Assembly (NCBI GenBank): GCA_945874895.1
Contig: CAMCIC010000005.1
Span: 124,001 to 188,000, forward strand
DNA from: Akkermansia muciniphila
GTDB lineage: Bacteria > Verrucomicrobiota > Verrucomicrobiia > Verrucomicrobiales > Akkermansiaceae
Direction of reading: 5' to 3'
Length of the DNA stretch: 64,000 nucleotides
Of the stretch, positions 8,293-15,791 are shown piece after piece. The notes beneath the pieces are model-generated. The model was not told the origin of the DNA and did no database searches. It was given only the letters and a program-made list of their open reading frames with translations. Positions within the stretch are counted from its first letter, which is position 1, and each line of letters starts with the position of its first letter. A program made the translations under genes and the position numbers.

Positions 8293-9351
8293 ATGCGTCT
8301 GCTCCTCTTCCTACTCATGAGCCTCCAGTCGGTGCTTGCCGCACTGGAATTGCAACTCCCCACGGAAAACCACCACCTTTTTTCTGGGCAACCAGAGAAA
8401 TTTTACATGTATGTGGATCGATTCTTCGAGGGAGGGCGCAGCCAGCCTTGGGAAGGTGGCGCCTACGGGTATGTTCGCACCAGCGAACGAGTCAGTGGTA
8501 AAATCATTCAAACCAAATTTCACGAAGGGATCGACATCGCACCCATGAAACGCGACAAGGCCGGCAATCCTCTGGACTTGGTCTCAGCCATCGCCGAAGG
8601 CAAAGTGGTCTACGCAAACTCTATTTCGGGTCGCAGCAATTATGGCAAGTATGTGGTATTGGAGCACAACTGGAACAACAGCCCCGTGCTCAGCATCTAC
8701 GCGCATTTGGCCGATATCACCTGCAAGGTGGGAGATACCCTCACGAAGGGAGGATTGATCGGACGCATGGGATACACGGGCGAAGGGATTACCCGAGTGC
8801 GAGCCCACGTGCACTTGGAAATCGCTCTCATGCTCAGTTCGCGATATCCTGAATGGGCACCCAAAACCATCAACTACCATGGACTCTACAATGGCATGAA
8901 TCTCGCAGGCTTGGATGTTGCCGCCTTTCTGCTGGCTCACAAAGCCAAACCAGAAACCTCCATCGTCGACTTCCTTGCTCAGTATCCAGTCTATTACAAA
9001 GTCGCGATCCCGAACATCGGTCCGGTGGAAATGGCGACTCGCTATCCCTGGTTATTGCAATCACCGCCCTCACGTCAGAGCGTTTCATGGGAAATCGCTT
9101 TTTCCGATACGGGCATGCCCTTGTCCATTTGCGCCAGCGACCGTGCGGTCAACCATGCTATCGTCACCTGGGTCAAGAACTCCGATGTGCCCCACCGCTA
9201 CAAAACCCGTGGGCTTTTGAGCGGTGAAGGAGCTCGTGCCAGCCTCGCGCGCGACGGCCAAAACCTAGTGGACCTGTTGTCCGGCCGTTTTCCCGTACCA
9301 CCATCTCCCTCTAAAACCTCTTCTTCTCAAACCTCCTCTTCCCCACGTTAA
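8293..9351 (+). CDS. M23 family metallopeptidase (LytM-type), secreted
   Basis: A 352-residue zinc endopeptidase of the M23/lysostaphin type that would cleave peptidoglycan cross-bridges or stems in the periplasm. A signal peptide (MRLLLFLLMSLQSVLA) leads. The zinc ligands are seen in KFHEGIDIA (H-x3-D) and RVRAHVHLEIAL (H-x-H); GKYVVLEHNWNN and YAHLADI fit the catalytic domain. The C-terminal ~150 residues are not part of the M23 core and end in a Ser/Thr/Pro-rich tail (PPSPSKTSSSQTSSSP). It lies between the small secreted protein and ridA on the same strand. Confidence 0.92.
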   Translation: MRLLLFLLMSLQSVLAALELQLPTENHHLFSGQPEKFYMYVDRFFEGGRSQPWEGGAYGYVRTSERVSGKIIQTKFHEGIDIAPMKRDKAGNPLDLVSAIAEGKVVYANSISGRSNYGKYVVLEHNWNNSPVLSIYAHLADITCKVGDTLTKGGLIGRMGYTGEGITRVRAHVHLEIALMLSSRYPEWAPKTINYHGLYNGMNLAGLDVAAFLLAHKAKPETSIVDFLAQYPVYYKVAIPNIGPVEMATRYPWLLQSPPSRQSVSWEIAFSDTGMPLSICASDRAVNHAIVTWVKNSDVPHRYKTRGLLSGEGARASLARDGQNLVDLLSGRFPVPPSPSKTSSSQTSSSPR

Positions 9352-9361
9352 CCCATCCTTT

Positions 9362-9817
9362 ATGACACCCCACGAAAATCTCGCCCGCCTCGGTCTCACT
9401 CTTCCGAATGTCCCTGCTCCTGTTGCCGCGTATGTCAATTGCGTGCGCAGCGGCAATCTGTTGTTTCTCTCTGGCGGACTGCCCATCGAGGGAGACAAAA
9501 AAATCATCGGTCAAGTCCCGCGCGATGTGTCCATCGAGGAAGCGCAGGAAGCGGCACGCATGATTGTTCTGAACCGTCTTGCTGTCATTCAGTCTGAAAT
9601 TGGCAACATCGATCGAGTGACCCGCATCGTCAGCCTCGGCGGTTTTGTCAGCTCCGCTCCCGACTTCTATGATCACCCGAAAGTCATCAATGGCGCTTCT
9701 GAGTTGTTGCTAGAAATTTTCGGCGACAAAGGAAAACACTCGCGCACAGCCGTGGGCGTGGCAGCCCTGCCGCTGAATGTGGCGGTGGAAATCAATCTCA
9801 TCGTCGAGGTGGAATGA
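9362..9817 (+). CDS. RidA/YjgF family protein
   Basis: A 151-residue member of the RidA superfamily, whose best-known members hydrolyse reactive enamine/imine intermediates from pyridoxal-phosphate enzymes. Seen: LFLSGGLPIEGDKKIIGQVP near the N-terminus, NIDRVTRIVSLGGFV in the middle and GKHSRTAVGVAALPLNVAVEINLIVEV at the end, which holds the conserved Arg (R-x-A-V-G). It is about 20 residues longer than RidA proper, as in the YjgF-like subgroup common in bacteria. It starts 10 bases after the M23 gene, so an operon is likely. Confidence 0.92.
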   Translation: MTPHENLARLGLTLPNVPAPVAAYVNCVRSGNLLFLSGGLPIEGDKKIIGQVPRDVSIEEAQEAARMIVLNRLAVIQSEIGNIDRVTRIVSLGGFVSSAPDFYDHPKVINGASELLLEIFGDKGKHSRTAVGVAALPLNVAVEINLIVEVE

Positions 9818-9845
9818 GGCGCCGCACGGCGCACCGGAGATCATC

Positions 9846-10661
9846 ATGAGGTTGGCGGACGCTCACAATCACCTCCAAGATCGGCGCTTTGGCAACGATC
9901 TCGCACGCGTTGTGAAAGAAATGCAGCAGGCGGGAATCCAGCACGCTGTGGTGAACGGGACGCGGGAAAGCGATTGGCCATCCGTGCTCGAAGTATGCCG
10001 CCACCATCCGGAGATCTTGTCGCCTGCTCTGGGGCTTCATCCATGGCATGCATCCTCACGCAGCAGCACATGGGTTGAGCAATTGCGCCTGGGACTGGCC
10101 AGCACGAGCGACAGCACCCTGGGCGAATGCGGTCTGGACTTGTGGCGAGAACCAGCTGATCTCGCGGATCAAATCAAAGTGTTAGCAATTCATTTCGAGT
10201 TGGCACGTGAGCTTGGCAAGTCACTTACACTGCACTGTCTCAAAGCTTGGCAACCTTTGATGGATTGTCTCCGATCGACCGCTCCTCTGCCGCCCTTTCT
10301 GCTTCACAGTTTCAGCGGTCCACCTGCCATGATGGCTGCACTCGTAAAGTTGGGCGCTTACTTCTCGCTTTCTGGATATTTTCTCATGGAGCGAAAAACC
10401 AAAGCCTTGCAGGTCTTTGCGGACATTCCCATGGACCGCATCTTGGTGGAATCCGACGCTCCCGATATGGCACCACCCATGTCATTTCGGGGAGCGTATC
10501 ATCGCGATGGCTATCATCACCCAGCGGATCTGATTTCCTGTGTTGAAGCTTTAGCCACCCTGAAGCAAATTCCGGTGGGCGAATGCGCAGAAATTTGCTG
10601 GCAAAACACCCAGCGATGGCTGGGACGTGAACTCACCGGTAGACGATCGTCCGTCTCTTGA
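9846..10661 (+). CDS. TatD family metal-dependent hydrolase
   Basis: A 271-residue amidohydrolase-fold protein of the TatD family (DNases and related phosphoesterases). Metal-binding motifs are visible: DAHNHL at the N-terminus, GLHPWH, LGECGLDLW, the lysine/histidine region LTLHCLKAWQPL, LHSFSGPP and the late acidic motif LVESDAPDM. The family removes 3'-ends of nucleic acids. I chose ATG at 9846, which is preceded by a GGAG sequence six bases upstream; a start inside ridA at 9777 would give an extra 23 residues with no homology. It is co-directional with ridA, 28 bases apart. Confidence 0.92.
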   Translation: MRLADAHNHLQDRRFGNDLARVVKEMQQAGIQHAVVNGTRESDWPSVLEVCRHHPEILSPALGLHPWHASSRSSTWVEQLRLGLASTSDSTLGECGLDLWREPADLADQIKVLAIHFELARELGKSLTLHCLKAWQPLMDCLRSTAPLPPFLLHSFSGPPAMMAALVKLGAYFSLSGYFLMERKTKALQVFADIPMDRILVESDAPDMAPPMSFRGAYHRDGYHHPADLISCVEALATLKQIPVGECAEICWQNTQRWLGRELTGRRSSVS

Positions 10662-10702
10662 AAATGCATTGCTAATTCAATCCCGCTCATTCATTGTGGG
10701 GC

Positions 10703-11536
10703 ATGGCATCATTGGGAGATCGTGTGACACTGCGGATTGTCAAATCGCGCAGCTCTGGATTCTACCTTGACGCCGGTGAATTGGGTGAAGTTCTGCTGCC
10801 TGGTTCCGAGGCATCTTCCGATTTGCACGTAGGTGCCGATGTGGAAGTGTTCTTATATCTGGACTCGTCCGATCGCCCTGTGGCCACCCGACGCACGCCA
10901 CGAGCCATACCCGGAGACATCGCCCTGCTCACCTGCACGGCATCCAACGAAACGGGGGCATTTCTGGACTGGGGTCTCCCCAAGGAATTGTTGGTGCCCT
11001 ACCGAGAACAATCCAAAGCGATGATTCCCGGACGGCATTACGTAGTAAAAATACGACTCGATGAAAAAAGTGGTCGCTTCATCGGTAGCCAGCGCATTGC
11101 CCGCCATCTCCGCAGCGCAGCAGCCCGTTATCGGGACGGAGATGCCGTGACGGGCTTGTTGTGGGGGAAAACGGACATGGGTTACAAGGTAGTGGTAGAT
11201 GGAAAATACAGCGGCCTGCTCTTTTCCAACGAGGTTTTTCAGCCCCTTGCATACGGACAAACCATCACGGCCTATGTGCGCGAAACCCGAAAGGACGGCA
11301 AGCTGGACCTTTCACTCACACCAGAAGGGCGCAAAAAAATTTCGCCCAAGGCTCAGGAATTGATGAGCCAACTGCAACAAATGGGAGAAATCATGCTTCA
11401 CGATGGCAGCCCGGCAGAGGAGATCCAAGCACAGTTGCAGATGAGCAAAAAAACTTTCAAACAAGTGATCGGGCAGCTCTACAAGCAGCAAAAGATCGTC
11501 ATTTTGCCTGATCGGATCCAGCTGCGGCCTCGATGA
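10703..11536 (+). CDS. cvfB: CvfB-like RNA-binding protein with tandem S1-type domains
   Basis: A 277-residue protein with the CvfB (YitL) layout: three S1-like OB folds followed by a winged helix. S1 features include SSGFYLDAGELGEVLLPGSE at the N-terminus, ETGAFLDWGLPKELLVPYREQ in the second repeat and MGYKVVVDGKYSGLLFSNEV in the third. The C-terminus (IQAQLQMSKKTFKQVIGQLYKQQKIVIL) is the winged-helix. In staphylococci CvfB affects virulence-factor expression; the general role is RNA binding. ATG at 10703 was chosen over a TTG at 10694. It lies 41 bases after tatD and just before the deacetylase gene. Confidence 0.88.
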   Translation: MASLGDRVTLRIVKSRSSGFYLDAGELGEVLLPGSEASSDLHVGADVEVFLYLDSSDRPVATRRTPRAIPGDIALLTCTASNETGAFLDWGLPKELLVPYREQSKAMIPGRHYVVKIRLDEKSGRFIGSQRIARHLRSAAARYRDGDAVTGLLWGKTDMGYKVVVDGKYSGLLFSNEVFQPLAYGQTITAYVRETRKDGKLDLSLTPEGRKKISPKAQELMSQLQQMGEIMLHDGSPAEEIQAQLQMSKKTFKQVIGQLYKQQKIVILPDRIQLRPR

Positions 11537-11560
11537 TCGGATGGCTTCGGATTTTCAACT

Positions 11561-11588
11561 TTGCCAAGCAATGAATCGATGGTATCTT
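11561..11588 (+). promoter_or_regulatory. Promoter giving a leaderless deacetylase mRNA
   Basis: -35 TTGCCA (11561-11566), 16-base spacer, -10 TATCTT (11583-11588), then exactly 6 bases to the ATG at 11595. This start is independently the one that gives a signal peptide. Confidence 0.45.
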
Positions 11589-11594
11589 TCCTGC

Positions 11595-12782
11595 ATGCGA
11601 CGAATCCTACAATGGATGATGATGATGTGCACCTGCGCGAGTCTGATGGGACAGACTCCTGCCACCCTCGGATCCAATGCGGCACCGGCGATTCCTGCAG
11701 CACCAGCCGTCGCTCCACCCAGCTTGCCCGATGATGGCGTTCGCGTTTCGGTATTGGGATATCATGATTTTTCCAATGATCTGAAAGAAACCGAAATGCG
11801 GATCAACACCCTAAAGTTCCGGGCCCAGATGCAATGTCTCAAGGATCAAGGACTCAGCGTCATCAGCATGAGTGATTTTTCTTTATGGAAGCAGGGAAAA
11901 AAGTCGATACCACCGCGCTCTGTTGTGATCACCATCGACGATGGCTGGAGCTCCGTCTACACCGATGCCTATCCGATCTTGAAAGAGTTCCGCTATCCCT
12001 TCACGGTGTTTCTCTACACCAAATACATTGATGTGCAGGGGCGATCGATGTCGCTCTCCATGATCAAGGAAATGCAAAAGAACGGAGCTACGATTGGCAA
12101 CCACAGCATGAGTCATCCGTATCCGGCCACTGTAAAAAGCCAAATGAAAAAAGGTCCGAAGTCATTTCTCACCTACCTCGAGCGTGAAATGGGAGAATCG
12201 AAAATGCTGTTAGAAAAATCGTTCAATCAGAAGGTCACGACCTATTGCTATCCGGGGGGATTCCACACGGAGGAGATGTTTGCGATGGGGCAAAAGTTTC
12301 AATACGACCACATGTTCACCGTGTTACCTGGCAAGATCAAACGGGATACCGACGACAGGGCTCTTCCTCGCTATGTGATCCTCGGAACCTATGATCGTAT
12401 ATTTGAACTGGCCACTGAATTCCGAGATGCCCTCCCCCTCGTATCCACCACGGCGCCGAAAGTCACGACACCCTATCCTGTGACACCTGAGGCCGGTGCC
12501 ATCATCAATTCAAGACTTCCCGTGATTTCGATTGATCTGAGCAAGGTGCCAGATCTCGATCCCCAGAGCCTGGTCATGCGCGTTGGTGGTTTTGGGGATG
12601 TGCCCGCTGTGCTTGATCCCGAAACCAAACAATTCCGCTGGCAGGTGAACCGCCGCCTGCGAGACTCTGTTTGCCAGATTTCGGTAAGTTGGAAAAATCT
12701 CAACGAGAAAACGGGGCCCGCGCCTATCCGCTGGAATTTTAGCATCGACAAAGAAGCCGCCTATCAGCCCAACGGTGGTTGA
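11595..12782 (+). CDS. Secreted polysaccharide deacetylase family protein
   Basis: A 395-residue carbohydrate esterase 4 / NodB-fold protein, probably acting on cell-wall or exported polysaccharide. It has a signal peptide (MRRILQWMMMMCTCASLMGQ) and an Ala/Pro-rich linker. The catalytic motif 1 is TIDDGWSS (the two Asp are base and metal ligand), motif 2 is NHSMSHPYP (metal histidines), and YCYPGGFH is motif 3. The last ~110 residues (after TTAPKVTTP) look like a separate beta-rich domain. I chose ATG at 11595, which gives the signal peptide and lies just behind a promoter; a longer start at 11541 would put extra residues before the signal. Confidence 0.88.
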   Translation: MRRILQWMMMMCTCASLMGQTPATLGSNAAPAIPAAPAVAPPSLPDDGVRVSVLGYHDFSNDLKETEMRINTLKFRAQMQCLKDQGLSVISMSDFSLWKQGKKSIPPRSVVITIDDGWSSVYTDAYPILKEFRYPFTVFLYTKYIDVQGRSMSLSMIKEMQKNGATIGNHSMSHPYPATVKSQMKKGPKSFLTYLEREMGESKMLLEKSFNQKVTTYCYPGGFHTEEMFAMGQKFQYDHMFTVLPGKIKRDTDDRALPRYVILGTYDRIFELATEFRDALPLVSTTAPKVTTPYPVTPEAGAIINSRLPVISIDLSKVPDLDPQSLVMRVGGFGDVPAVLDPETKQFRWQVNRRLRDSVCQISVSWKNLNEKTGPAPIRWNFSIDKEAAYQPNGG

Positions 12783-12919
12783 TCAAAACGTATAAGGCGA
12801 TCCATCGAGCGAGAAACTGTGCTTCCCCGTATCGAGAAAAACTGCTGCTCTTTCATTGCCTTACAGTGCATGGCTTTCCCTGGCTTGATCGCACTTTCGA
12901 AACGTCTGATCCTCAAGGT

Positions 12920-12948
12920 TTGACTTTGTGAATCAGAAAAGGTAAAAT
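12920..12948 (+). promoter_or_regulatory. Strong promoter giving a leaderless DUF3127 mRNA
   Basis: -35 TTGACT (12920-12925), 17-base spacer, -10 TAAAAT (12943-12948), then 6 bases to ATG at 12955. Transcription would start at or beside the A of the start codon. The rest of the 172-base gap before this gene shows nothing else convincing. Confidence 0.6.
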
Positions 12949-12954
12949 TCCTCC

Positions 12955-13359
12955 ATGTACGAAGCCAAAGGCAATCTCAAATGGATCGGTGAAACCCAGA
13001 CTTTCCCCAGCGGATTCACCAAACGCGAATTTGTTGTGACCACGCAACACGACAAGTATCCTCAGGATCTGAAATTCGAGGTGGTAAAGGACAAGTGCCC
13101 CCTACTGGATGGCTATGATGTGGGCACTGCCGTTACCGTATCCTTCGACATCCGCGGCAACGAATACAACGGAAAATACTTCGTCAATCTCTCCTGCTGG
13201 AAACTGCAAGGAGAAGGAGCGAATGATTTTGCGCCCAAAGGCGAACGCCGCCCACAAAGCAACGGGGCGAAGCCGAGCCATCGCGCTCCGACGTCGGAAC
13301 CCAGCGCAGAAGAATTGCGCAACGAATCGAACTTCGACGACGACGACATTCCGTTCTGA
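12955..13359 (+). CDS. DUF3127 OB-fold protein with SSB-like acidic C-terminal tip
   Basis: A 134-residue protein matching DUF3127, a small OB-fold family. The N-terminal ~85 residues (AKGNLKWIGETQTFPSGFTKREFVV, then KYPQDLKFEVVKDK and VTVSFDIRGNEYNGKYFVNLSCWKLQ) form the beta-barrel. A flexible basic/polar linker (PKGERRPQSNGAKPSHRAP) follows. The protein ends in NESNFDDDDIPF, almost identical to the acidic tip of bacterial SSB (DDDIPF) that docks repair and replication partners. I infer a single-strand DNA binding or SSB-partner-competing role; this has not been shown for the family as far as I know. Its promoter sits immediately ahead and predicts a leaderless transcript. Confidence 0.88.
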   Translation: MYEAKGNLKWIGETQTFPSGFTKREFVVTTQHDKYPQDLKFEVVKDKCPLLDGYDVGTAVTVSFDIRGNEYNGKYFVNLSCWKLQGEGANDFAPKGERRPQSNGAKPSHRAPTSEPSAEELRNESNFDDDDIPF

Positions 13360-13370
13360 CACAAGATTCT

Positions 13371-13390
13371 GGAATGGGGATCGCCATTCC
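13371..13390. terminator. Hairpin between convergent genes (weak terminator candidate)
   Basis: Inverted repeat GGAATGG / CCATTCC with a 6-base loop, located between the DUF3127 gene and the oppositely oriented topoisomerase gene. No T-tract follows on either strand, so it may only slow transcription or protect the mRNA end. Confidence 0.3.
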
Positions 13391-13419
13391 GATCCACAGG
13401 GCTAGGTTATGAAAAAGAA

Positions 13420-15399
13420 TCAGGCCCCGACCTCAGGGTCAAAATCCTTGGGCGCCCTCACAATTCTCTCCACAGCGTGCTTGGTCACCACGTTGCCGCC
13501 ACTGGAACGACCTTTCACGGCCACTTCGGCAAAGTGGAATGGACGGCTCACATTGCGCAAGCGAAGTTGCGGCTTCAAGTGAACAATGAGCATCTGAGCC
13601 GCACTTTCTGCTTCCGTTTTGTGCACCGCAAAATATAGGATGCGCGTGCCCGCTTTGCCCTTGGCGAGATCGTATTCCTTGTCGCGAGTCACCCCGCCGA
13701 CCTGGAATCGTTTGGCATAGATGGCACCATCCTTACCATCCCGATAGATGATGGAATAGAACAAGGGATCGTCCTTACGGAAAACCGCGACGTGAATGGG
13801 CTTCTGACCGATAAATCCTTTTTCGGCGATTTTCATCACTTTCATTTTGCCATCCTGGGTGAAAGCGACGATGTCATCGATGGTAGAGCATTTCTCGATG
13901 GCTTCATCTTTTTTCAATCCGTATCCGGCGAATCCATTTTTCCAGTCCACATACAAGGTTTCTGTAGCAGCCACTACCTGCGTGCGGTCTACCCGATCAA
14001 AGGTGGCGATCTCAGTACGACGCTCACGTCCGACCGCATATTTTTTCTTCAGTTCCTCAAACCACTTGATGGTGAATTTGTTCAACTGCTTCAAATTTTT
14101 CTCTGTTAGATCGATATCCTTCTCCAGTCCACGAATTTCCTCATCAGCCTTGAAGGAATCATAACGGGAAATGCGTTTGATCTTGATTTCTGTGAGACGA
14201 ACGATGTCTTCCTGCGTCACCGCGCGCTTGAGCAACGTCTTGAACGGCTCGAGGCCATGATCGATCGCTTCGATGACAGCTTCCCATGTCTCGCATTCCT
14301 CGATGTCGCGGTAAATGCGGTTTTCGATAAAGATTTTCTCAAGTGAACTGAAGTGCCACTTTTCCGCCAGTTCGGCCAGTTTGATCTGCAACTCCATGCC
14401 CAGAAGATCCTTCGTCTGCTGAGTATTGCGGCGCAGGATCTCAGAAACGCCAAGAAATTGAGGTTTGCCATCAAGAATGACGCACGCATTGGGAGAGATG
14501 GACAACTCGCAATCGGTAAACGCATAGAGCGCATCACGCGTGGTTTCTGCATCCGCCCCCGCAGGCAAATGAACGAGAATGTCGACGTGTTCTGCGGTAT
14601 TGTCCTCGATCTTCTGAATCTTGATCTTTCCTTTGTCTGATGCCGCCACGATCGACTCCATCAAATTGCCCGTTGTGGTACCGAAGGGAATTTCGGTGAT
14701 ACGCAGCAGTCCTTTTTTTTCAGAAGAAATTCGAGCCCGCACGCGCAAGCGTCCTCCACGCAATCCATCGCGATACTCACTGGCATCCATCATGCCACCG
14801 GTCGGAAAATCGGGCACAAGGGTGAAGGGCTCGTTTCGCAGCACAGCAATACTGGCATCGATCAGCTCCATGAAATTGTGAGGTAAGACCTTACAGGCAA
14901 GGCCCACGGCAATGCCCTCGACTCCCTGAGCGAGCAAAAGTGGAAATTTCACCGGTAGGGTGATCGGCTCTTTATTGCGTCCATCGTAGCTGGGAGTCCA
15001 GTCAGTGGTCTTGGGATTGAAGACCACTTCCAGGGCAAATTTGGTCAAGCGAGCCTCAATGTAACGGGACGCCGCAGCACTATCCCCCGTTAGGATGTTT
15101 CCCCAATTTCCTTGGGTATCGATGAGGAGATCCTTTTGCCCCAACTGCACCATGGCGTCACCGATCGATGCATCACCGTGAGGATGGTATTTCATCGTAT
15201 TGCCCACGATGTTCGCCACTTTATTGTAGCGACCGTCGTCAAGCTCCTTGGTCGAGTGAAGAATGCGACGCTGCACTGGCTTGAGACCATCGTTCAAATG
15301 CGGCACCGCGCGCTCCAGAATCACGTAGCTGGCGTAATCGAGAAAGTAATCGGAATACATCGCGCCCAAAGAACTTGGGTGCTCGTTATCGGTAGTCAT
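13420..15399 (-). CDS. parC: DNA topoisomerase IV / gyrase subunit A-type protein (short form)
   Basis: Breaks and rejoins both DNA strands together with a GyrB/ParE-type ATPase subunit (not in this window). The 659 residues carry the type IIA winged-helix core: GLKPVQRRILHST near the N-terminus, YHPHGDASI, the quinolone-region segment, and SAAASRYIEARLTKFA with the DNA-linking Tyr. A long coiled-coil arm (SFKADEEIRGLEKDIDLTEKNLKQLNKF) follows. The C-terminal beta-pinwheel part is short (about 170 residues), so total length is less than in GyrA (~850) and ParC (~750), as in Bacteroidota/Verrucomicrobiota-type topoisomerase IV A. I call it ParC-like on length; phylogeny would decide. Confidence 0.88.
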   Translation of the reverse strand: MTTDNEHPSSLGAMYSDYFLDYASYVILERAVPHLNDGLKPVQRRILHSTKELDDGRYNKVANIVGNTMKYHPHGDASIGDAMVQLGQKDLLIDTQGNWGNILTGDSAAASRYIEARLTKFALEVVFNPKTTDWTPSYDGRNKEPITLPVKFPLLLAQGVEGIAVGLACKVLPHNFMELIDASIAVLRNEPFTLVPDFPTGGMMDASEYRDGLRGGRLRVRARISSEKKGLLRITEIPFGTTTGNLMESIVAASDKGKIKIQKIEDNTAEHVDILVHLPAGADAETTRDALYAFTDCELSISPNACVILDGKPQFLGVSEILRRNTQQTKDLLGMELQIKLAELAEKWHFSSLEKIFIENRIYRDIEECETWEAVIEAIDHGLEPFKTLLKRAVTQEDIVRLTEIKIKRISRYDSFKADEEIRGLEKDIDLTEKNLKQLNKFTIKWFEELKKKYAVGRERRTEIATFDRVDRTQVVAATETLYVDWKNGFAGYGLKKDEAIEKCSTIDDIVAFTQDGKMKVMKIAEKGFIGQKPIHVAVFRKDDPLFYSIIYRDGKDGAIYAKRFQVGGVTRDKEYDLAKGKAGTRILYFAVHKTEAESAAQMLIVHLKPQLRLRNVSRPFHFAEVAVKGRSSGGNVVTKHAVERIVRAPKDFDPEVGA

Positions 15400-15470
15400 C
15401 TCCGAGATGATAAAGCATTCTTAAACATATGTGCAAGCTCTATTCTTGCTATGCCCCCCAAGAGCAGGCG

Positions 15471-15704
15471 TTACTTGCCGATCATCGGGAAAACAAGTTT
15501 CCAAAAAACAGAGATACCGAAAAACAAGGCGGCTAAGATGAATATTCCTAGGACCAAAATCCCCATGACATGAAAAAAATTACTTATATACGTGAGGATG
15601 GGGCCACGCTTCTTATCACCGGTCCATTCATCCCAATCATCCTGTGATTCATCAGTGGACGATTCTTGGTAAAATCTCGGACCGCTGTCAAAACGCGTAG
15701 TCAT
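15471..15704 (-). CDS. Small single-pass membrane protein
   Basis: A 77-residue protein: an acidic N-terminal half (STDESQDDWDEWTGDKK) followed by a hydrophobic helix pair or single long helix (VMGILVLGIFILAALFFGISVFW) and a short basic end. No family recognised. I chose ATG at 15704 because AGAGGA precedes it by five bases, a clear Shine-Dalgarno-like site that is rare in this window; in-frame ATGs at 15737 and 15785 are alternatives. It lies directly downstream of the dynamin-like GTPase on the same strand and may be its small membrane partner. Confidence 0.6.
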   Translation of the reverse strand: MTTRFDSGPRFYQESSTDESQDDWDEWTGDKKRGPILTYISNFFHVMGILVLGIFILAALFFGISVFWKLVFPMIGK

Positions 15705-15791
15705 TCGTCCTCTCAATCTTCGATTTTCGTTTTTCATAAAAACTACGGGCAATCTAAAAAACTTGTATGACATGTCAAGCGACAATGTCCG

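Noticed and set aside
15400-15470. TTGCAC-N17-TTATCA ahead of the topoisomerase gene as another short-leader promoter
   Set aside because: The -10 box is poor; it was not counted among the leaderless cases.
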